Positions 55,136 to 64,000 of a stretch of DNA of 64,000 nucleotides are shown piece after piece (the first letter of the stretch is position 1; every line of letters starts with the position of its first letter). The stretch covers positions 143,206,711-143,270,710 of the forward strand of contig CM043966.1 in NCBI GenBank assembly GCA_014529385.2, in the 5' to 3' direction. This DNA comes from Adiantum capillus-veneris (Eukaryota; Streptophyta; Polypodiopsida; Polypodiales; Pteridaceae). Below the pieces are notes generated by a model. The model was not told where the DNA came from, ran no database searches, and worked only from the letters and a program-made list of their open reading frames with translations. A program made the position numbers and the translations under genes.

Positions 55136-58100
55136 CTCCCCCTCAAGCTTAGAGTGAGCTTGCATATGATGGATTCCCAATGCTTCACGAAAGTAGCAAA
55201 ACTTCTCCTTTCCAAGAGCTTTTGTGAATATATCCGCAACTTGATCATTTGTCTTCACATACACCAAATCAATCTCATTTGCCAAAACTTTTTCTCTAAT
55301 GAAGTGATAATGTACCTCAATGTGTTTAGTGCGAGCATGGTAGACTGGATTCTTTGCCAACATGATGCTGTTAATATTGTCACAATATATAATGACACTG
55401 TCAAGATAGTCAAAACCAAAGTCTACCATAAGTACTCTCAACCATGACTCTTCACATGCTACCAAAGCTGCTCCACGATATTCAGCTTCTGTACTTGATA
55501 ATGCTACAGTTGATTGCTTCTTGCTACTCCAACTTATCATACCATTGCCAATGGAAAATGCATAACCACTCGTAGATCTTCTATCCATAAAATCTCCTGC
55601 CCAATCTACATCTGTGTAACCATAAAGACAAAGCTTCCCATTCTTTTCATAAAACATTCCATAACTGATAGTGGCTTTCACATATCTCATAATCAGTCTC
55701 ACTGCATCAAGATGACTTTTACATGGATTTTGCATGAATTGACTCACAACACCCACTGCATAACTCAAATCTGGCCTTGTTATTGTCAAGTAAATAAGGC
55801 TTCCAACCATCTTGCGGTACATAGTGACATCCTCAATGTAATGTCCATCATCAAACAACTTCACATTTTGATCAAGAGGTGTATCAACCGGTTTGCATGC
55901 TGTCATTCCATACTTCTCAAGCATATCCAATACGTATTGTCTTTGTATCATCCAAATTCCTGATAAAGTATTGACAATTTCAATTCCCAAGAAATATCTC
56001 AACTCACCAAGGTCCTTCATGTTGAATTCTCTCAACAAACTCTTCTTGACATGCAAAATTTGCTCAGCATGACTTCCAGTGAGAATCAAGTCATCAACAT
56101 AGATAACAATAAGGACGATCTCTCCATCAACATGCTTCAAAAATAATGAGTGATCAGCAGTAGATTGTTTAAATCCAATCTTCTTCAAGAATCTGGTTAT
56201 CTTTTCACACCAAGCTCTAGATTCTTGCTTCAAACCATACAATGCTTTCTTCAACTTACACACATAATATGGAAACTCTGGATGTTGATAACCCTCTAGC
56301 TGTATCATATAAAATTCTTCTTCCAAGTCACCATTCAAGAATGCATTATCCACATCCATTTGCCGTAACTTCCAACCGAACATACTTGCCATTGCTATCA
56401 CCAATCTGACTGTTGTCATCTTTGCAATTGGACTAAATGTCTCATCATAATCAAGACCTTTTGTTTGTGCATAACCTTTAGCAACAAGCCTCGCTTTGTA
56501 TCTTTCCACACTACCATCTGACTTGCACTTGACTTTGTATATCCATTTTGAACCAATTGCTTTCTTTCCACTTGGCAAGCGAACCAAATCCCAAGTGTCA
56601 TTCTTCACAAGAGCATCCATCTCATCATCCATAGCTGACTCCCATTCTGATTTTCCAATTGCCTCTTGAAAACATGTAGGCTCTTTATGTTGCACACGTG
56701 AAACCATGTATGCATAATGTGTACGCATGTAACCATTGTATGTCAAACTATCAACTGGATAACGCACCCTCTCTGATCTTCTCAACTGTGGTGCACTCTT
56801 CTCTTCAACTCTTGCATATGGGGGTACATATTTCTCAATATTCTTACTGCCAGGTGTCCTCAAATGTGGTAAACCATGCTCTTCATCGAGGCTTTCATCT
56901 CGAGAACTCTCTTCAACCATTTTCTTCTTGCCTTTCTCGTCTTGCTTCTTATCTCGCAAACGACCGCTCCATGGGTTGACACTTCCTGTACTCTCCTCTG
57001 CCATATGTGGTCCTGAAATAGTTCTTGTTGATGGTCCTGGCTTATCAACAACATGATGCACATGCTCTTGCTCTTCATACTCATCTTCTATCATCACTGG
57101 CTTTGGTTTATACCATGGTTCATGCTCACATAATCTGACATCTCTACTGACATAAACTTTTCTTATCATAGGATCATAGCACTTGTAACCTTTCTTTTCA
57201 ACTGGGTAGCCCAAGAATATACACTTCACTGCCTTTGGCTCCATCTTCTTTCTTGCTTCATTTGGCACATGAACATAGCAAACACATCCAAAAACTTTCA
57301 TGTAGGAAACTGTTGGCTTGATCCCATAAAGTCTCTCATAAGGTGAAATTTCATGAATGGCAGCTGTTGGTGTTCGATTCATAATGTGTACTACTGTATG
57401 AACTGCTTCAGCCCAATATGTTAATGGCATATTCATCTCATTCATCATGGCTCTTGCAATCTCTGCTATGACTCTATTCTTTCTCTCAGCAACTCCATTT
57501 TGTTGTGGTGTGTATCTGCAAGTAATCTGTCTTCTTATGCCTTGTTCACGTAAGTAATCATCAAAACTGTGTGACATGTACTCTCCCCCTCCATCTGTAC
57601 GTAGGCATTTAATTTGACAACCATTCTCTTTCTCAACCATAACTTTGAACTCCAAAAATACTTCAAATGCCTCTGATTTTGCCTTTAGAAAGTAAACCCA
57701 TGTCATTCTGCTGTAATCATCCGTAAATGTGATAAAATATCGACAACCATTTGGCGTAGCATGATCACAAGGTCCCCAAATATCTGAATGAACATTTCCA
57801 AAGGACTTTGGCTAATTCTCCGCCTCTTTGGAAATGGTAAACGAGATTGATTTCCAAATTGACAAGCTTCACAAACATGATCAAAATTCAATCTGCCAAA
57901 CTTTGGTAATCCACGTACAATTTGATTTGATTGCATATGCTTTAATCTTCTAAAATTGACATGACCAATCCTCTTATGCCATAACTCTGCCCAATCATCT
58001 TGAGTGGCTGATTTGTTTGCATACATACCACTGTGTAAACATGGATCTCCAACTTCCAATGAGAACAAGCGACCTTTCTTTCTTCCACGTTCCAATATCT

Positions 58101-59495
58101 TGCCTGGTCTGCCGTTGTGAAACTCCTCTATGAAGCAGCCATAACGATTAAAATGGACTTGCAACCCTTGATCTGTCATTTGTCCAACTGATGCTAAATT
58201 CTTTGTGATCGAAGGTACATATAGAACATCTCCCAATGTGTTGTATGTCCCGTATTTTTCTAGCAATGGAACTGAACCAACATGTGTAATCCGATGCATA
58301 GTATCATCACCTGTAGCGACAAACTCATCCTCTTCTAACTTCTCTTTTCTGTCAAACCATTCACCATGATATGTCATATGATTTGTGGCACCACTATCTA
58401 AATACCAATCATCTGTATGATGTGGCTCCACCATGCTTCCAACAACATGCTCCATAGGAAATCAATGTCCACTCGACCTATTGTCATATATATTTTGATC
58501 ATGAGGATTGTATCCAACAAAGTTTCCTCCATGTCTGCCATAACCTCGGCCTCTTCCACCACGATCACGATTTTGATTTAGCCTTGTGTAACATTCTCTT
58601 TCAAAGTGACCATAAATGCCACATCTGTTACAATATCCATCTCTTTGAGGATGTACAAATCGTCCACCTCCACGTCCACGAGTTCGGGCTCTCCCCCTGC
58701 CTCTTTGGCTATAATCATTGTAACTTTGACTTTGTTGGTTTTGCCATTGACCTCTTCCAACATTGTTTCCACGACCATAGTTTCCTCTTCCACCTCTATT
58801 GTTTCCACACCTCTAGAGTAAAAAACCTGATCTCTGGAATTGTTATTTGATGTAGAAGGACCTGACTTGCCTAACTTCACCTCTTCTTGCAAACAAAGGT
58901 TTACTAACTCTTCAAAATCAGGCATGTGTCCTCGAACAGATATAGATGTATCCAATGACTTGTATTCCGGTCCCAAACCATTCAATGTCACTGAAACTAA
59001 GTCATCATCTGGAACTTCAACATTAATGCTCGCAAGATCTTCCTGTATTTGCTTTATCTCTGTCACATAATCTGATATGAATCTATTTCCTCGCCATACA
59101 CAATGTAACCTTTGCTTCAAGTGAACTTTTCCTGGTCCTGTATTGGAGCTGTTCATTCTTGCTAGTATCTCCCATGCTTCCTTTGGAGATTGAGCCTTCT
59201 TCACATGTGGTATAAAGAAGTCACTAATGCATAGTGAAATCCAATGCATCACTTTCCTTGAATTCTCGATCCACTTCTTGTAAGCTTCTACTCCTGCTTG
59301 CCATGTTTTATGTACTTCAACATTCTCTCTATTTGGTTCCAAACCAACCTCGGGACACTCTTGTTCACCTGTAATGTAATCCCATAAACCTTTGCCCATG
59401 ATAAAGTTCTCCATCCTATAAGACCATATGTTGTAGTTCTCTCTGGTCAGCTTCTCTCCAACAATCTGTGTGACTTGAGTTGAACTTTCTGCCAT
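55130..59495 (-). pseudogene. gag-pol: Copia-3 gag-pol polyprotein (minus strand)
   Basis: Likely start at 59495 (MAESSTQVTQIVGEKLTREN). Gag runs to about 58815, where a frameshift precedes the zinc knuckle CNRCGIYGHFEREC (58588-58635). A TGA near 58460 precedes protease (WYLDSGATNHMTY, 58380-58405). Pre-integrase AELWHKRIGHVN and CEACQFG follow; a second frameshift lies near 57815. From 57706 to 55130 there are 858 open codons: integrase (LRTDGGGEY, NGVAERKNR), reverse transcriptase (YVDD at 56090-56101) and RNase H (YTDVDWAGD, LSSTEAEY, HIEVHYHFIRE), where YADADW is usual and Ala is Thr. Best preserved pol in the window. Confidence 0.95.
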
Positions 59496-60383
59496 CTTCA
59501 CTCTCTCAATTTCTTTCAAAGGATTTTGATAAAATTTCGGCAGAGTTTCGTTTGTATTTGGACAATATCTCAAGTGAAAATCTTAACCAAAGTGCTCATA
59601 AACACTGACAGAAAATCTCTCACTGCCAAGGGAAAATCCACTGACTCACTTTGCCACAGACTGACTCAGTATTATGCATAAATACTCTAAAACAATTTCC
59701 ACATGGACCTGTATGCAAATGCAATCCATACGCTGTTCTGTACCACATATTCATACATCCACCTTCTTCCTATAGTCGTAAACGACATATGAGGTCTTTC
59801 GCGGGGCTAGTCGGGGGTTCACTCCAGTACCTAATCCACCTTGCCAAGGTACCAAAGCTCCCAAGGCAAGGCTTCAAAAAACCTCACTCGACCCTCACAA
59901 AGGCTGCAGTTTTCCAAAATACATTGACCGCATATCCATACATAACCACAAAGTACTCAATCTGACAATATAACCGCCTCAACTTCTTCCCACAACCTTT
60001 CTTACATAGGCGGCTGTCCATAACGGACCCACAACAACCAAACATAATCTTCGATAACACAATATCATGATGCAAAAGCTCTATGTCGCTCTCCAAAACC
60101 TGTGTAAATGCTGAATTCTTCACCTGTAACCTGTAAATCTACTGCCGAGTGCAAAACTGGACATCTCCTATGCTTGTGTGAGCTGGCTATTTGCTGTAGA
60201 AAATTGCAGATTTTGGCAAATCTGAGTATGCCAATGCGTCCGAAACGCCCAAAAACATAAAGATAGACTCCTGGATCACTGTATTCCGAGTTCGTGTGAG
60301 GGAGTTATGACCAAAAAACCTCTCTTTTTTGCTATTTTTCAGAGCTGCGGAAACCTGTGTATTGACTGTAGCTCCTCAAACTG

Positions 60384-60397
60384 AGCTCTGATACCAC
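60384..60397 (-). other. Copia-3 primer-binding site
   Basis: Plus-strand gagctctgatacca, i.e. TGGTATCAGAGCTC on the minus strand, just inside the 5' LTR end. Confidence 0.93.
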
Positions 60398-60399
60398 TT

Positions 60400-60609
60400 T
60401 GTAGAGTGCGCAGGCGATGGAGAAGGTAGGAAAAAAGACTACACACACACACACACCAACACACATCGAGACACACACACACAATCGTTACCCTGCAACA
60501 GCCATTCAACAAGTTGCTCTTCTCTTTTGAACTATTATCCAAAGTATATTTACAACATAGTATAGTCAGTGTCCAGCCGCCCATAGCACAATGGACATAT
60601 TCTTTAACA
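60400..60609 (-). repeat. Copia-3 5' LTR
   Basis: 210 bp, matching 54922-55135 with a few substitutions and small indels (one extra CA unit; loss of ttctt). Confidence 0.93.
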
Positions 60610-60665
60610 TCATATTATTTAACAATAAAATCATTTGGGTTGGTTAGATATTAGATTTTATGACA
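60610..60665 (-). repeat. Chromovirus 3' LTR, first part
   Basis: Minus reading TGTCATAAAATCTAATATCTAACC, matching the start of the solo LTR at 50168. It is preceded on the minus strand by a purine tract (aagagagaggtaa; plus 60666-60680). Confidence 0.75.
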
Positions 60666-61072
60666 TTACCTCTCTCTTGAAATCATAATTGTCCTCGACT
60701 ATGAGGTAGAAGAGATAAAGCCTTAGTCATTAGTCGATATTTCTTAGCGGGTAGAGGATCCCTTTTTACCCTACGACATTATTCCAAGATGGATGACTAG
60801 TCTATTTGGGGCTTGGGAGACTTAGCTACCGCAAGCATGTCTGCTCTTTAGTCCATTTCATTCTCCCAAAGTAGAGTGACAAATTCTACTTAGTGTTTGA
60901 GAGACATCGTCATCACAAACATGATTCTAAGCATGAATACTACTTAAATTTGTGCACAATAAAAAGAGAATTAGTCTTATAAGACAAAAACATTGGTCAT
61001 TTAAAAGAAACATGTACATATTCTTACTCTAATGTAGCATTGTAAGTTAACAAGGTTCATACTATCCTTAAG
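60666..61072 (-). other. Chromovirus 3' untranslated region
   Basis: Lies between the integrase stop and the purine tract on the minus strand, with no reading frame. The part near 60790-60845 recurs at 44146-44200. Confidence 0.6.
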
Positions 61073-62621
61073 CTATATTCCTTGCATCCATCTAGCATCT
61101 TCAAAAGGATAATTTTTGAACTTAATAAGATACCGTCGGATAATCTTACCATGTCGTAGTACCTTGTCTTCATACGGAAGGATAGCTTCATGTTGTAGCA
61201 CCTCTTCTTGGTCTTCAATTTTTGGGGGGTCTTCAATAATTGGTTCTCTTCGTGGCTCTCGTTTGTAGGGCTTAAGTAGGCTCACATGAAAAGCATTGTG
61301 TATGACCCAATGGTTGGACAACTTGAGTTGATAAGCCGTCATTGATTGGCTTCAAGATTTGAAAAGGACCATAGTATCTTTTTGCTAGTTTAGCATAATA
61401 CTTTTGATGGCCCGTAGGATTTTTGCCCGTCGTTTGCCTCAATCGAGCCTTGGGAAACTTAAGTAAGACCCAATTATTTTCTTTGAATGTTAATGCCCTT
61501 ATGTGCTTATCAGCAACAGCCTTTTGCCTTTGTTGAGAGATGGATATATCCTCCTTAATATTTTGGAAAGATTCTTGTAGGTCATGGCTATATTCATCAA
61601 CAACGAATATCTTCCCATGTACTTTAAGTAGAAAGGGACTTTTAGGTCTTCCCTCTATGATCTCAAAAGTTTCCTTTTCCGTAGTAGTATAGACAGTATT
61701 GTATGCATACTTTACAAGGGGTAAGTACTTCTCCCATTGTGAGCGTTGATCTACTTCTGTAACATAAGTCTTTAGTAGATCAAGTATTGTAAGATTGGCT
61801 ATCTCACTTTGGCCATCTGCTTGTGGGTGATAAGCCTAAGAGAAATTCAATCTTGTACCTAGATTTTCAAAGAGACCTTTCCAAAAATTACTGGTCATTC
61901 TAGGATCTCTATCTAACACAATGGATGTTGGCAATCCATGGTGTTTGAAAATATGAGATATGAAGCGAGTTGCCATTTGGTGTGCCTTAATAGTCTTTTT
62001 GATAGGAATAAAATGTGCTTGCTTGCTAAACCTATCGACTATTGTCTATATTCCCATATTTCCATGGATAGACTTGGGTAATCCAACAAAAAAATTGATG
62101 GATATACTCTCCCATGGTGAATTAGGGAGTAGTCCAGGTTGCTTCCCTCTATCATAATTGGTCTTTTGGCATACCACACATTTTGAAACATACTCTTGTA
62201 TGTCCACTTTCATGGTAGGCCAATAAAAGTAATTTTTTACTCCTCAAAGAGTAGGTTGAATACTTCTATGCTCCGCATAGGTAGGAGCATGGGATTCATA
62301 TACGACTTTCTCACGAAGGGAGTGGGTAACACATAGTCTATTGGCATGGAGAAGATAACCATCCTGCAAGGTGAATGGGTCTTCTTTCTTCCCCAATGCA
62401 AGGGCTGACATTATGTCTCTAAAGTCGGGGTCAGTAGAATACTCATCTATCATAGAAGATAGATCATTGTGAGTTGCTATAGACAACACATTTACTCTTG
62501 GTCGTTGTGAAAGTGCATCAGCCAGTTGATTGTGCTTCTCAACAATGTGAGAAATATGAAAATAAAATTGCAAAAGAAAATTTGTCCACCTCATTTGTTT
62601 GTCGAAAAGCTTGGTTTGCGT
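61073..62621 (-). pseudogene. pol: Chromovirus RNase H end, integrase and chromodomain-type tail (minus strand)
   Basis: The minus frame from about 62621 reads TTQTKLFDKQMRWTNFLLQF, then EKHNQLADALSQRPRV, the RNase H end. A linker follows (DPDFRDIM; DGYLLHANRLCV). Integrase core residues appear across frame changes (IVDRFSKQAHF near 62035; VLDRDP near 61920; a TAG at 61836-61838 just before AYHPQADGQSE). The last frame (61073-61342) has AYQLKLSNHWVIHNAFHVSLLKPY, then EAILPYEDKVLRHGKIIRRY and LIKFKNYPFEDARWM, a chromodomain-like tail that would target histone marks. The upstream part is cut by the Gypsy-4 LTR at 62622. Confidence 0.85.
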
Positions 62622-63485
62622 TGTTGGGAAACAAGCAAATTGGAACACCTCTATAGTGATGTCACCCAAGAGCGTTGAAAGAGAACTACAAGAACACCAA
62701 AATATTTGGATAACCCCTTTGAAACACCAAAAATCCAACAAGAGTAGTCCCCTTGGGAAGTTACTGGCCGTCGCCCACCCAAGAGACTATGTCACATAGG
62801 AGCAAAACCCTGTCAAAGCATGGATTTACAGCACACGTTGACCAATGCATATGAAGACAAGGGCCTCCCCTTTCACCATTGAACATAATAAACCCACAAC
62901 TTCAACATCAATTCCACAATTCACAGATACATGCCCTCCCAATCTGTCTACACACAATTTGTCACTAGGCTGCCATAGCCATAACCCTGCAGAGAACTAG
63001 TCGTAACAGCCTGAAGAGCGCAACTCCAATTGGGAAACTTTAAAGCTTGAAAAATGATTGGCAAGAAAGCTGAAGATGACAAAAACTGAGTCTACACTCC
63101 GCTATATGAAAAATTGACGCGAACAGGGAGTTGTCCCAACACGACTACACGTAGAGTAGGCAAGGCGAGGGCAAAAACTGCAACAGAAACCATCAAGGAG
63201 GCACAACGAGCTCAAACCTGCAATTCTCTGGAGTTTGGATGAAATTTTTAAAGTTTGTACATGAGTTTAAGTTATATACAAGTCTCCCTTCAAAAAACTC
63301 ACTCACGGGCACTTATAGCAGCCCAACAGCTGGCGCTATATTAGTGACTTGCCTGCATGTACATGTGCTTGCTAAAGAAAGCTAAAAACCCCACAAAAAG
63401 AAAGCCCACACACACTTTTGACATCGAACATCATGTATGTCTGTACAAATTTACAAAAAACAGGGTGTTAGAAATGCGCCCAACA
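62622..63485 (-). repeat. Gypsy-4 3' LTR (minus strand)
   Basis: Ends are inverted to each other: plus TGTTGGGAAACAAG...AAATGCGCCCAACA, 864 bp. It follows the Gypsy-4 integrase end on the minus strand and abuts chromovirus RNase H sequence at 62621 (tgcgt). The other LTR must lie beyond the window. Confidence 0.75.
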
Positions 63486-63516
63486 TAATTTTCCACACCC
63501 TAGCCTCCTAGATCAT

Positions 63517-64000
63517 TCATGATCAGTAGCACAAAAGAGATCATGTAAACCACATGAGGGAGTCTTTACTTCATCTTCATCCTTAGCCACATGATCAGAA
63601 AATTCTTCAAAAGAAGTCTCATCCTCAATCACAGTCATCAACTTTGCAATATACTAATTCTTCAACCTGTAGCCATTACACGTGCTTTATGTGGGGTACC
63701 ATTCAAGTCAGCAAGTTGATATGTGCCATTTGGAAACCTGTTTAAGACCAAGAAAGGACCTTGCCACTTGATTTGATTTTTTTTTTGAAAAGTGCTATCA
63801 AGCTTGCTATTGTAACGAAGCACCATGTCACCCTTCTTGATGTTTTTGTCCTTTACCTTTTCATTTGCTTTTGCTTGATTGTTCTTCAAGACCTGCTCAT
63901 AATGCTCAAAAGCCAGCAACCTATCCAATTGTACACATTGAAAATTTAGATGCCTTCACTTGAATGCATCATTGGTCTCTTCTTCAAGATTAAGGATGAG
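63517..64000 (-). pseudogene. pol: Gypsy-4 integrase C-terminus, partial (minus strand)
   Basis: The minus frame at 63662-63928 reads VKDKNIKKGDMVLRYNSKLD, then FQKKNQIKWQGPFLVLNRFP and NGTYQLADLNGTPH, the C-terminal domain of Ty3/gypsy integrase. A frame change near 63665 and a TAG at the next few codons precede an acidic tail (TVIEDETSFEEFSDHVAKDE) ending at a stop at 63517-63519, close to the purine-rich end and LTR. The upstream part, beyond 64000, is not in the window. Confidence 0.8.

Larger units (their letters stand above)
54922..60609 (-). mobile_element. Copia-3: nearly complete Ty1/copia element (minus strand)
   Basis: LTRs of 214 bp (54922-55135) and 210 bp (60400-60609), plus-strand reading TGTAGAGTG...TCTTTAACA, with few differences. 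Primer-binding site (minus TGGTATCAGAGCTC) at plus 60384-60397. Copia domain order is complete. It lies inside the chromovirus 3' LTR: DNA on both sides aligns with one stretch of the solo LTR. No five-base duplication is visible; the flanks taatatga and tcatatta are inverted to each other. Decay is limited to two frameshifts and one stop in gag-pol. Confidence 0.94.

Overview
The window is a stack of nested, mostly degenerate retroelements with no recognisable single-copy host gene. Plant origin is inferred from Ty1/copia and Ty3/gypsy elements whose primer-binding sites match plant initiator-Met tRNA (TGGTATCAGAGC type), from L1-type LINE ends carrying a plant zf-RVT domain, and from tRNA-derived SINEs. 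Long (CA)n and (GA)n tracts and a Penelope-like element with a Naiad/Chlamys-type reverse transcriptase fit a large, repeat-rich genome such as that of a fern, lycophyte or gymnosperm. This placement is a weak inference; no host gene fixes it.

Layout. 1-3789: unassigned DNA with a tandem repeat, a SINE-like segment and a minus-strand LINE 3' end. 3790-13874: a non-autonomous copia element (Copia-2; 230/228-bp LTRs) interrupted by a nearly full-length copia element (Copia-1, 4811-10240, perfect TCCAG target duplication) and by an LTR-like block (about 11939-12590). 13875-17750: a second LINE 3' end (plus strand), two SINEs (one with a 20-bp target duplication) and unassigned DNA. 17752-24211: gypsy remains: a gag gene, an LTR-like block, then an element (Gypsy-A) whose reverse transcriptase region is replaced by a minus-strand LTR element. 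24213-32279: a minus-strand LTR split by a three-LTR composite element (24924-32132; LTR-body-LTR-body-LTR) bounded by one perfect GTATG target duplication. 32280-33210: another gypsy gag fragment.

33211-42350: the most interesting part. A Penelope-like retroelement with two open-reading-frame regions lies between two 1.7-kb near-identical direct repeats (33211-34914 and 40592-about 42295), as expected for partial tandem copies with pseudo-LTRs. The right copy keeps a TATA box, a nine-codon first exon and a GT donor; the body keeps an AG acceptor that joins it in frame. 42351-47830 is largely unassigned AT-rich DNA. 47831-53190 is an older, diverged copy of the same pseudo-LTR sequence, split by a solo chromovirus LTR (50168-51852).

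53191-64000: a minus-strand chromovirus whose 3' LTR is split by a third copia element (Copia-3, 54922-60609, minus), and whose integrase/RNase H gene is cut by the LTR of a further gypsy element (Gypsy-4) that runs off the right edge. The nesting gives a relative order: chromovirus before Copia-3 and Gypsy-4; Copia-2 before Copia-1; the host minus-strand LTR before the three-LTR composite. All coding regions carry stops or frameshifts; the 446-codon second reading frame of the composite and the 858-codon pol part of Copia-3 are the longest open stretches.
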